Below, in pieces: positions 38,509 through 48,147 of a DNA stretch of 64,000 bases. Under the pieces are notes generated by a model that did not search any database, was not told where the DNA came from, and saw nothing but the letters and a program-made list of their open reading frames with translations. The first letter of the stretch is position 1; each line of letters opens with the position of its first letter. Source of the stretch: Psoroptes ovis (taxonomy: Eukaryota > Arthropoda > Arachnida > Sarcoptiformes > Psoroptidae); NCBI GenBank assembly GCA_002943765.1, contig PQWQ01000014.1:620001-684000 (forward strand). The letters are read 5' to 3'. Both the position numbers and the translations under genes were made by a program.

Positions 38509-39963
38509 TTTTTGTTTTTGCAATTGAAAAAATGCTATGAAGTTGAAGACCAGTAAAAGAATTTTGTTTGAATAAAAATATTTCTGGCAAAAAAAAAATG
38601 TTCTGATTTTTTTCTTTATTTAATCATATCGAATGATAAATCAAACAAATGATACATACGTTTAAATTGTATGGTAGTTTTGTTTTATTAATATTAGAAT
38701 TATTTCAAATAAAAAAAATGATTAAAGCGGATCAAACTGACAATAGAACACAATCACACAATCAATCAATCAATATTATTATTCACTATTATCTAAATCA
38801 CAATAAATAAATGTCTGGCAGAGAAAAAAAATCATTTGATATATAAATTTTAAAAATTCTAAAACACAGTGACAAAATCACTGATAATTATTTTTATTAT
38901 TATTTTTTTTATGATTGAACTATCTTAAAACATACAATGAATGATATTAAGGAGAAGAAGAAATGACACCACACACACACACACACCACACACAATTGAA
39001 TTGATAATCGATGATTGAATTTGATGAAAAATTGATTTTTTAAAAAAATTTTAAAATTGATAAAAATCTGGTAAGAAAAAATACAAGTTTTTCTTTTTTG
39101 GTTTAATTTGTTTTAAAAATTTTACATTTTAAAATTGCCAACAACAACAACAAATGATGATTCAAATCAAATGATTATTTCTTTTAAATACATGTATGGA
39201 TCCATGATAAGAGGAGATTAATCTGTGATTTTTCATTTCTCTCTACTGTATTTACTGGAAATAAATTTCTTTTTTCCTTTACACACAAATTATCGATTCC
39301 AAATAGGATACGATTGGAATTTTCGTCGGTAATTTTGATGGCAAATTTGTTGAAATTTTCAATGTTTCATATTTGATATTTTATTATGGTTGTAATCAAA
39401 CGATGTTTTATTGAATTTTATTTTTCATTTCCATTCAAAATAACTAAATTATTATTCGATTACAAATTTCATTTATTTTTTCAATTGAAACAAAATTCCT
39501 AAAATTATTTATTTTTTTGTTTTTCAAACAAACAAACAAATACACAAACTCCTCTTTAACAGGTTATATTATATGCATAGATGCAATTATTTTATTAGGT
39601 CTAATTATTAGAAAAATAAATAAATAAATAATCAATTCCATTGAAATTTAATATCCGCCGATAATCCTTTATTTGTTGTTAATAATGGTTATATTTCTAT
39701 TTTTAAAACATTCAAGCACATATTTATTACATTCATATGCACACACAAACACACACGAATGTCAATGATACATGATTCATTGATTATTTGAATTTTAGAT
39801 AAAATTTTCAAATTCAAAATTTTTTTTCTTCTTTGATCGTTTGACGCAAATATGGAGTTAATAATCTTGACAAACAATTATTAAATTATCAATTGAATTA
39901 TTGATTGATTAGATTAGCAAAAAAGAAATAATAAACTCTTATGTGGCTGTTGCCAATCATACC

Positions 39964-39982
39964 TCATAAGTATGACTTATGA
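39964..39982. promoter_or_regulatory. Palindromic promoter element, TCATAAGT-atg-ACTTATGA
   Basis: Two perfect 8-bp inverted arms separated by 3 bases, 50 bp before the TATA box of the carboxypeptidase gene. The geometry suits a dimeric transcription factor. The factor is unknown. Confidence 0.4.
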
Positions 39983-40031
39983 TATGACTATTTTGTTCAT
40001 TCAATTTGTAAATTTCAAAGTCTTTGGGTTT

Positions 40032-40038
40032 TATATAA
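40032..40038 (+). promoter_or_regulatory. TATA box of the serine carboxypeptidase
   Basis: TATATAA lies 110 bases before the chosen ATG at 40148, giving a plausible 5' UTR of about 80 bases. Confidence 0.45.
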
Positions 40039-40147
40039 TTGAAACATTTTGTATATGTTTTCAAGTGTTAAAGCACAATTAAATATTTAACATTTAAGTG
40101 TTTAATTTTGCAGGAAGCATTTCAATTTTATTGTATTTCTCCGTACG

Positions 40148-41639
40148 ATGATCCAAATGATTTTCATAAGTTTAATGATATTGATTGGTTTTGCCAATGG
40201 AACACCAATCAATATTTATCCAAAAATAAAATTCGCAAATCAATATTTAATCAATGGAGGTGATAATTATGTTGATTCTGAACCATTATTTTTGACACCA
40301 TACATTGAAGCAAATAAAATTGATGAAGCAAGACAAATGAGTAAAGTGTCTGGTTTATCACCGGAATTGGAAAGTTTTTCTGGCTTTTTGACCGTTAATA
40401 AAACATATGATTCAAATATGTTCTTTTGGTTTTTTCCATCGATGGTACGTTTCTTCAAATATCAATGTGATTTTTATAAAAAGCAAAATGTATGATTATT
40501 TTTAGACTGGAAAAACTAAAGATGTACCCATATTACTTTGGTTACAAGGTGGTCCAGGTGGATCATCATTATTTGGTTTATTTGTCGAAAATGGACCACT
40601 AAAAGTTTTGTCTGATGGTCGCACTGCTGTTTTACGTAATCATACTTGGAACAAAGAGTTTGCTGTGTTATTCATCGATAACCCAGTAGGTACTGGATTC
40701 AGTTTCACGAAAGATGAGAATGGATTTGCAAAAAATGAGGATGATGTTGCCGAAAATCTTTATGAAGCATTGCGACAATTTTTTACTATATTTTATGAAT
40801 ATCGTAATAATCCATTCTTTTTGACTGGTGAATCATATGCTGGTAAATATGTACCTGCAATCGGATACAAGATTCATCAAATGGGCAATGTAGCTAAAAA
40901 TAATCATGGAATAAATCTTCAAGGTTTAGCAATTGGCGATGGTTTCTGTGATCCGAAGCATATGTTCGATTATGGCGACTATCTATATCAAGTTGGTCTG
41001 ATTGATCGGTTACAACGCTCATATTTTAAACAACAACAGAGTTTAGCAATTGATTATGTAGATGGTGGACAAATGAAAAAAGCAGCGGAAATATTCGATA
41101 GATTATTGGAGGGTGATTTTGATAAAAAATCATATTTTTATAATGTAACTGGTTTGAAATTTTATTATAACATTCTTTATGATCAAGAGCCAAAAGACTT
41201 TGAATATTATGACAAATATTTATCATTATCAAATGTACGTGATGCTATACATGTTGGAAATATCAAATTTGGCGATTTGTCATATAAAGTTGAATCATAT
41301 TTAATGAATGACATAATGGACAGTGTAAATCCTATAATTGAAAAATTATTGAACGCAAAATATCGCATTTTATTCTACAGTGGACAATTAGATATGATTG
41401 TTGCTACACCATTGACCGAAAATTTTCTACAACATTTACAATGGGATGGAGCTGATGATTATCGCCGTGCTGAACGTTATATCTATCGATTGAATGACAT
41501 GGTTGCTGGCTATATTCGACAAACTCGTAATCTTTATCAATTAACCATACGTGATGCTGGTCATATTCTACCATATGATCAACCAGAGATAGCATTGGAT
41601 ATGATTACACGTTTTGTTAGAAATGAATCATTTTATTAA
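40148..41639 (+). CDS. CPVL: Serine carboxypeptidase, CPVL-like (family S10)
   Basis: Exons 40148-40444 and 40506-41639, with a 61-bp intron, give 476 residues. The start is supported by a signal peptide (MIQMIFISLMILIGFANG). The S10 signatures are present: WLQGGPGGSS for the oxyanion region, catalytic Ser209 in TGESYAGKYVPA, Asp395 in FYSGQLDMIV and His452 in RDAGHILPYDQPE. The triad is complete, so the enzyme should be active. It would remove C-terminal residues at acid pH in lysosomes or the gut lumen; CPVL-like enzymes are common in arthropod guts and yolk. The intron falls between the FFWFFPSM and TGKTKDVPILLW segments. It ends 107 bp from the convergent HCCS stop. Confidence 0.94.
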
Positions 41640-41746
41640 TCAATTTATTGATTGAAAACTATTTACCATTATGATCATGACTATCAATTATGAATTAAAT
41701 CAGATAGGAATTGTGATTACAAATTAAATGAGAAAATTTACAAATT

Positions 41747-42595
41747 TCATGCAGATTTTTCAGTCAATTTTGGCTGCTGATTTTTATTTCCAAAATCAAA
41801 ATACTCATGTGTCCAACGCCAATATGTGGCACGCATACGATCCCATAACGCTTCGAATGAATCCAAGGCAGGTCGGACATCTAATAAGGCGAAATTGCCG
41901 GTATCTTCGAGAATTCCGCTATCGTAATAGTCGATTACGTAGCGAACTTCTTTGCCGCAGCGATCAATAATCCAATCATGACGATCGAACGGTAATTCAT
42001 AACCTAGCCAGCTTCGAATTCTAGCTCTTGGCGAATAATCTTGAGCGCGTCCACCAAAACGTTTAAGGGTCGGACCACAAGGACATTCTTTCAAATGAAA
42101 TGACATTTCCCATTTAAGTACTTCTCGCCATGCCATTTCATTATTGAAATTATGAATTTTAATTATATGACTCATATCTTCTGATGTGAATTTTTCGCGA
42201 TTAATTGTTTCATCTTTACCATCGACAGCTTCTTTCCATTTCCAACCTTTACGCAATAATGCATTCCAAAACATTTGTTCAGAAGGATAAACCCAATATT
42301 TATCATTTTCATTTTTAGGATCATGTTTAGGTATTGTTGATGTCTGACGATTTTTGCTTAATTCAAATGGCTGTCCTTCTGATGGTTGTTGATTTGCTTC
42401 TAATGGCATCATATTATTAGGATTTATTGGACATTCAGAAACAATTTGTTGTTTCGGTTGTGATTCTTTATTTGCTGCATGCATTGGGCAACCTTCTGGT
42501 GGCACATTATTATTATTATTATCATTAGTTTTTTTATCATTGATCGTGACATTGCCCAACGGACCAGATACTTCTTTTGATGAATTTGAGCCCAT
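41747..42595 (-). CDS. HCCS: Holocytochrome c-type synthase
   Basis: A single exon of 282 residues from the ATG at 42595 (MGSNSSKEVSG). The frame extends 12 codons upstream to 42631, but MGSNSS matches the usual family start. HCCS attaches heme covalently to the CXXCH motif of cytochromes c in the mitochondrial intermembrane space. Two Cys-Pro heme-regulatory motifs are visible (EGCPMHA and SECPIN). Domain I contains the heme-ligating His, H148, in HNFNNEMAWREVLKWE. The block RFGGRAQDYSPRARIRSW, then LPFDRHDWIIDRCG and VRYVIDYY, is strongly conserved in the family. An Asn run near residue 25 is the only oddity. It shares a 484-bp divergent promoter with ATG5. Confidence 0.96.
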   Translation of the reverse strand: MGSNSSKEVSGPLGNVTINDKKTNDNNNNNVPPEGCPMHAANKESQPKQQIVSECPINPNNMMPLEANQQPSEGQPFELSKNRQTSTIPKHDPKNENDKYWVYPSEQMFWNALLRKGWKWKEAVDGKDETINREKFTSEDMSHIIKIHNFNNEMAWREVLKWEMSFHLKECPCGPTLKRFGGRAQDYSPRARIRSWLGYELPFDRHDWIIDRCGKEVRYVIDYYDSGILEDTGNFALLDVRPALDSFEALWDRMRATYWRWTHEYFDFGNKNQQPKLTEKSA

Positions 42596-43079
42596 GATTT
42601 TACAAAAAATAATTTTTAAAGAAAATTTCAAAACAAAATTTTTAAAGACACATGTTTCGCAAGTATTGCAAAAGTAAACAGATTATGCATGTAACATGTA
42701 CGAAATAATAATATGAACAATGACTAGATGACTGAACGTTTGCTTAGAAATATTTAAGGTGCCTATTTGTACCTCATAGTCTATTTTAACCCATTATGTT
42801 TTATCTCACAACCTTGCTTGATGACCAAATTTGTTAAAATAGCCAAACCTATATGATGTGTAAATAGCCATTAAAATTGCAATTATTTTTTTTTGTTGAT
42901 TTTGTTTTCTGTTCAAAAAAAAAAACAAAAAACAAAAATAATTGAAATCAAAATTTTTTTTCTTATCTAAATTTAAAGCAAAAATAACAAAAAAATAACC
43001 AAAATTTCACTTCTTTCAAAAGCATAATTCCCAATGAATTAAATGATACAATGTAATGATTGTTAATGTTGCTGTTTAA
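42596..43079. other. HCCS/ATG5 bidirectional promoter region
   Basis: A 484-bp gap between two head-to-head genes. It contains the perfect 10-bp inverted repeat CTATTTTAAC (42781-42790) and GTTAAAATAG (42833-42842). The left arm is part of a motif also found before STT3A. The rest is A/T-rich with a poly-A/C patch near 42910. Confidence 0.5.
42781..42842. promoter_or_regulatory. Inverted repeat CTATTTTAAC..GTTAAAATAG in the HCCS/ATG5 promoter
   Basis: Perfect 10-bp arms separated by 42 bases. Both this and the STT3A-upstream element end in AATAGCC. It lies 186 bp from the HCCS ATG and 238 bp from the ATG5 ATG. Confidence 0.4.
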
Positions 43080-44169
43080 ATGGCTGAAGATGGTGAAATA
43101 CTTCGTTATATTTGGGATTCAACACTACCCGTTGCGTTTCATTTATCAGATCAAGATCAATATTCAATCAAAAAGCCTGAACCATATTTTGTAAGTGATT
43201 TTTTTTTGTAAATACTGATTGAATTTCTGATTCGTTTTTACTTTATCAATTTTCTAAATAGTCCATGGTACCACGTCTTTCATATTTTTCATTGATAATC
43301 GAAAAAGTTGCTATATATTTTTCACAATTTATTGATTCATCTAATAATAATAAAACCTTATCAAATTTATGGCTTGATTATTTAGATGTTCCACTAAAAT
43401 TGTAATTTCAATATTTTTTTTTTTAAACAATCAATTTTCTATTAAATCTTCAAATTTTTATTTTTTACAGTAATTATCCAATTGGTCTCTTATATGATTT
43501 ATATAAACCTGATATACAACTACCTTGGAATATAACTGTGAATTTTGATGTATGTATCAATTGATATATCATAATCAATAGTAATGTTCCTATTTTTCCA
43601 TGCAGCGATTTCCTGACGATACAATTTTACGTTGTAATAATCGTTCATCGATGGAATCGGCATATCTTTCAAGTTTAAAAGAAGCTGATGCATTAAAACA
43701 TCATGAACAATTAGTTATAAAAATGCCTAAAAAAGATCATAATCAATTATGGACGGCCATAGTAAATCATCGATTCGATCAATTTTGGTCAATCAATCGA
43801 AGATTAATGACACCATCAGCTTATGATAATTCAAGTAAAAATATTCAAACATTTCGCTTTATTCCATTTCGTTTCTATTCACGAACAACATCATCATCAT
43901 CATCCTCATCAACCACAACTGCAAGTGGCAATAATGATCGACCATTAATAATACAAAAATTAATAAAACCAATATTAGATACTGGTGAATATGCAACATA
44001 TCGTGATCTGATCAGACAAGTACTTGGTGATGAATATTTAAATAATAATAAATTTAAATTAATATTACATGGTATTCAATATGATTTCGACACACCATTA
44101 CAATGGATGAGTGAACATTTAAGTTATTTAGATAATTTTTTACACATTGTCATACATGATAATTTCTGA
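43080..44169 (+). CDS. ATG5: Autophagy protein 5
   Basis: Exons 43080-43190, 43262-43401, 43471-43549 and 43606-44169 join in frame for 297 residues (human 275). The first ubiquitin-like fold is recognised by NYPIGLLYDLY and PWNITVNF, the second by FRFIPFRFY and the C-terminal LQWMSEHLSYLDNFLHI. The ATG12-acceptor lysine is predicted to be K135, in LKEADALKHH. The helix motif KKDHNQLW and RFDQFWSINRRLM are conserved. ATG12-ATG5 with ATG16 directs LC3/ATG8 lipidation on the phagophore. A Ser/Thr run (about 16 residues after RFYSRTT) expands the loop after RFYSRTT and accounts for the extra length. Introns are 60-72 bp. Confidence 0.96.
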
Positions 44170-44461
44170 TAATAATTCAATGCAATTTTTTATCTTTTTT
44201 GTAAAAAAAATAATCATAAAAGAATTTAATACTATCATTGACAATTATTATTTTGTATGAAGATTTTTTTTTATGTATCGAAATATAAATTTTTGCCATC
44301 TTATCATTATCATATTCATACGATTTGATTACGGTTTATTGTTGAAAAATATTGAACATGAGATGTGAATTCAATTTTCATTTTTTTTTCATTTGTTCAT
44401 TCGATATTTTGATTGATTAAAATTTCTTCATATTTTAAGGTTTTCTTCATTGAAAAAAAAA

Positions 44462-45689
44462 ATGGATGCTGAAAATGATTCAAACCTGAAAAATTATAAA
44501 AAATTATTAGAAATTTTAAATCAAATTTCAATAGGATTTCAAACCACATTAGATGATTTGGAAATTTCAAAATTCGAGTATGTACTTAAGAAAAATTGAT
44601 TGGCCGTCATTGTATTTTGATTTCTTATAATTATGCAACAGCCAAGGAATGGTCAGTGAAATTTATCGTATCGTTTTCAAAGATAAACAAAATCTACCAA
44701 TCTTGGATGGTGAAAAAATTGAACAAGTAGTAATTAAATTATTTCGTCCAGATCCACCATATAATCCGAATGAATCAAAATTAAGTTCATTGATTATTGG
44801 AACAAATGATTTAGGACCGAAAGTTTATTTGATTGGTGATGATTATTTGGTTATGGAATATTTAGACGCTAAACCATTTACAAGAGATAATGATTTGAAT
44901 GAGAAATATTTTGAATTACTAGCGAGGAGTTTGGCAAAATTTCATTCTTTACAGGTACCAATAGAAAAAAATACTCTTGAACAACGCTTTAAACATATAT
45001 TTGAAGAATGGGCGGACGAAACATTTTGGAATCATATTTATGGAACGGATAAATCGTTTATTGATTCATTGGTTACCAATGGCTGTCATAGAATTTTGAA
45101 TAATAATGTTCGCGATGAATGCGAATTTTTGCGTGAAAAAATTAATAAAATTGATCCATTCATTGTATTTTGCCATCAAGATTTGAATCATAGTAACATA
45201 TTCATATCGACGATTAATGATGAGATCATTATTAAATTCATCGATTTCGACTATTCTGGTTACAATCATAGATGTATGGACATTGGTAGATATTTTGCCG
45301 ATTGTGAAAAATATGAACAATTTTCACATGAAACCATAATTAATGATGATAAAATGATGCGTTTTATCAAATATTATTTAGATGAAAATTATAAAATTTA
45401 TGGTGAACATTATTTTGAAAATGATGATCCAGATAATTTAGCCAGAAAATTATTGAATGAAAGTAAATTATTTGTATTACTTGCACAAATGATTGATATA
45501 TTATTTTGCTTATGGGAGGCAATCTATCAACCAAATCATCGATCTAAATATTGTGTATGTATTATGAATTAAAAATGACATTGATTTGAAAATATTTTCC
45601 ATTTTCAACTATAGATTTGGGCAGAAAGTCGTTATAAAGAGTATCAAGCATTTAAGAAGAGAATCGAGAGCGATAACGTTTTTCTATAA
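44462..45689 (+). CDS. Choline/ethanolamine kinase
   Basis: Exons 44462-44577, 44642-45554 and 45615-45689 give 367 residues in frame. The G-MVSEIYRI segment forms the nucleotide-binding loop. The Brenner motif is VFCHQDLNHSNIF with the catalytic Asp, and the choline kinase motif is IDFDYSGYNHRCMDIGRYFAD with the metal-binding Asp. The enzyme phosphorylates choline or ethanolamine in the Kennedy pathway for phosphatidylcholine or phosphatidylethanolamine. The sequence does not settle the substrate. The last exon (IWAESRYKEYQAFKKR) restores the typical family C-terminus. It ends only 39 bp from the stop of the convergent secreted orphan. Confidence 0.9.
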
Positions 45690-45715
45690 TTTCGTTTCTC
45701 TTCTCTATTTTTCGG

Positions 45716-45721
45716 AATAAA
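45716..45721 (+). terminator. Polyadenylation signal of the choline/ethanolamine kinase
   Basis: AATAAA lies 27 bases after the kinase stop and only 8 bases before the convergent orphan gene's stop codon. Cleavage 10-25 bases downstream would fall inside the opposite coding region. Confidence 0.45.
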
Positions 45722-45728
45722 ATGATTC

Positions 45729-46358
45729 TCAGCACCAATTTTTCAATAAACTATTCATTGATTTATTCCATAATTCACGTGTTGTCTCAGTACATTTTTT
45801 GTCGATTAATGGTGAAAGGCATCCAGTAAAGCTCAATAAATATGGACAAATATTTTTACCAACTTCAAAACGAAACATTGCTGCCAATGTTAATGGCCAT
45901 CGCTGTTTTTCTGGTAAATCATTCACCGTCAAACTATTACAATCACTTTGTTTGCGTACATATTCAATACAATAACCACCATCAATCAGATAACGAATTA
46001 AAAATGTTGATTGTCCACAATATAAATCATTCAATGATCTTAGTGTACGTATCACACGTTTCATATGATTAAATTGAACAAATGATGTACAAGCAGACAT
46101 CATTTTTTCATAACAATGTTTCAATTCCGATAATTTTGAACACCAAACATCATATTCACTTTCTTCTAATATTACATGTCCATGATTACTGTATGGTGGA
46201 CGCTTTAATAATTCTTCAATAATTGAAAAATCTCTTTCCAAATATGTATGTAGACAAGCATGCATCATTTTATTATCGATTTGACAAGCATTTATCGGTA
46301 ATAACTTCAAAATGAACAATGAAATCAGTAAAGTTGACAAATATTGGATGAACTTCAT
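45729..46358 (-). CDS. Secreted Cys-rich protein, unknown family
   Basis: A single-exon frame. The ATG at 46358 (MKFIQYLSTLLISLF) gives 209 residues with a clear signal peptide; an ATG 7 codons upstream at 46379 would add MKIPKSK. The predicted mature part starts near ACQIDNK. It contains 12 Cys, with spacing suggesting six disulphides, and is mostly helical in appearance with charged and aromatic residues. It ends on Cys. No catalytic motif or known domain is recognised. It resembles, only in general layout, secreted helical Cys-rich proteins frequent in arthropods. It lies between the kinase (convergent) and FBXO45 (same strand, 141 bp downstream of the FBXO45 stop if the upstream ATG is used). 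Confidence 0.75.
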   Translation of the reverse strand: MKFIQYLSTLLISLFILKLLPINACQIDNKMMHACLHTYLERDFSIIEELLKRPPYSNHGHVILEESEYDVWCSKLSELKHCYEKMMSACTSFVQFNHMKRVIRTLRSLNDLYCGQSTFLIRYLIDGGYCIEYVRKQSDCNSLTVNDLPEKQRWPLTLAAMFRFEVGKNICPYLLSFTGCLSPLIDKKCTETTRELWNKSMNSLLKNWC

Positions 46359-46519
46359 TTTTGATTTTGGAATTTTCAATGGTAAATTCTTGATTTCATT
46401 TTAGTTTTGAGTAATTACCTCTTTTATTTTACAAGTAGATGGCGTATTAAAGTACAAATAAAATTCAATTGATTTGCTTAGCAAACTTAATGAATAAGAT
46501 TTAGATATGAAGATAGATA

Positions 46520-47356
46520 TCATCCATCTAATGGATAGCCTAAATAAACCATTGAGATTTCTGTATTACCGTAAACAGCCGATACAGCTGGATACAATGG
46601 TTTACGAGGTAACGAATAGAACGCAATTCCAAGGAATTCATAATCACGTTCAAATGCTAAGGTTTGTGATTCACAATCCAATATGATACGTAAACGATCA
46701 CCAGTTTGATAACGTGGTGCATTATTCAAACGTGGATATGTACCGATACAATGACCATCATGTATTAGATGATTTTCGACAATATTCCAGCCCCAACTAT
46801 GTGGATTTGATCCTATTAATGCAACGTAACCTTGTGCTTGCACGCTAGCTTCTTTGGTTGCGATACCGACAACGGCGACTGTCCCCAGTGGACCATCCCA
46901 ACATACTTCCCAACAATGTCGGCCATTCAAGAATCCAATTTTGCCTTTGGCAGCATCAGTGCCTGAAAATGTAACAAAAAGGAATCAATCAGAGAAACAA
47001 AATGAAAATAAATGAAACAAACTTTGTGCGACTGGATTGCGATGTAATGTAAAACCATTTGGTTTGATATAAATATTTCTTGAGCATTCATTCGAATCCC
47101 ATGAATAATAGTATGCACGAAGTTTCGCTTTATATGATTGTAAACTTGATAATACATTTGATTTAATTATTGATTTTGATAGATTATTGTGGCAAAATAT
47201 TCGCCAAATATCTGATCGATCATCATTCAATGTATAGTACCATTTTTTACAAACCAACATACAGGACAGTACATCATGTAAATCGGTAAAATTTGAAACA
47301 ATCATTTCAATTATGTTCGATGGTAGGTAATTCCATCTTGTATCATCGATGACCAT
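46520..47356 (-). CDS. FBXO45: F-box/SPRY-domain protein (FBXO45/Fsn)
   Basis: Exons 47356-47023 and 46962-46520, separated by a 60-bp intron, give 258 residues. The F-box lies at about residues 8-50 (WNYLPSNIIEMIVSNF, then CMLVCKKWY). The SPRY domain fills the rest (GRHCWEVCWDGPLGTVAV, then SWGWNIVENHLIHDG). The splice reconstructs the conserved HRNPVAQST junction. FBXO45/Fsn forms an unusual E3 complex with the PHR protein (Highwire/PAM), SKP1 and others, and restrains synapse growth. Its 5' end faces LSM4, 365 bp away. Confidence 0.96.
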
Positions 47357-47721
47357 TTCTTTTCACCTTAAACACCTTTGAAAAAGATTGGACAATCGAT
47401 CAAAGAAATAAAATTATGATCAATTCATAATCGGTACGTAGGTTTCCATTTTTTAAAGAATGATGCAGAATATTCTGATTCTTGCTATATTTTTTAGTGT
47501 CAATAAACTTTTATTTTGAGTTTTGACAATTAAATTTCATTTAAAAACCATTCATAAAAGATGGCGCTTAAAAAATTCAAATTTAAAAGGCCATCTATTG
47601 ATACAATCGATTACTTTTCACCATCTGACGATCATATGTTTTTTTCCAAATTTTGACACAGATTAAAAGGGAAAATTAGATTTATAAAATTTTTCTCCAA
47701 AATCGTCTTTAAGCATCCATC
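47357..47721. promoter_or_regulatory. FBXO45/LSM4 bidirectional promoter with AGATGGC motifs
   Basis: The 365-bp head-to-head gap contains AAGATGGCGCT at 47558-47568 (plus strand) and GGCCATCT at 47589-47596, i.e. AGATGGCC on the minus strand. Their arrangement is inverted and 20-30 bases apart. AAGATGGCG resembles the YY1/Pho (and CTCF-core-like) class of promoter motif. A third AGATGGCGT lies at 46437-46445, near the neighbouring orphan gene. Confidence 0.5.
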
Positions 47722-48147
47722 ATGTTACCATTAACATTATTACGGACAGCACAAAATCATCCAATGTTAGTCGAATTGAAAAATGGTGAAACATATAATG
47801 GTCATCTTGTTAGCTGTGATAATTGGATGAATATTAATTTACGTGAAGTAATTTGCACATCAAGAGATGGTGATCGATTTTGGCGTATGCCGGAAGTTTA
47901 TATACGTGGTGTTAATATTAAATACTTACGTATACCAGATGAAGTTATTGATATGGTTCGAGAAGAAGAATCTAAACATCAACAACATAGACAATCACGT
48001 GGTGGTGGTGGTGGTGGTAAAAATGATAATCAAAAACGTCCAATTTTAAATCGAAATAGTGGTGGTGGCTTTTCAAACCGTAATATTAATAATCGTAAAC
48101 AACAATCATCGAATCAATCATATAATAAAAATCGTAATAAAAATTGA
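47722..48147 (+). CDS. LSM4: LSM4, U6 snRNA-associated Sm-like protein
   Basis: A single exon of 141 residues beginning MLPLTLLRTAQNHPMLVELK. Sm motif 1 includes NGETYNGHLVSCDNWMNI, and Sm motif 2 includes YIRGVNIKYLRIPDE. The tail is Gly/Arg/Asn-rich with an RGG-like start and a Gly run, as in other LSM4 proteins. LSM4 is part of the LSM2-8 ring on U6 snRNA and the LSM1-7 ring in mRNA decapping. The Asn/Gln-rich end could favour P-body assembly. It is divergent from FBXO45. Confidence 0.96.
   Translation: MLPLTLLRTAQNHPMLVELKNGETYNGHLVSCDNWMNINLREVICTSRDGDRFWRMPEVYIRGVNIKYLRIPDEVIDMVREEESKHQQHRQSRGGGGGGKNDNQKRPILNRNSGGGFSNRNINNRKQQSSNQSYNKNRNKN

Larger units (their letters stand above)
38509..40147. 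other. Divergent intergenic region, transporter / carboxypeptidase
   Basis: A 1.6-kb AT-rich region between two head-to-head genes. It has an (AC)n run near 38969-38996, a perfect TCATAAGT palindrome at 39964-39982, and a TATA box at 40032-40038, both on the carboxypeptidase side. No gene is supported. Confidence 0.55.
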
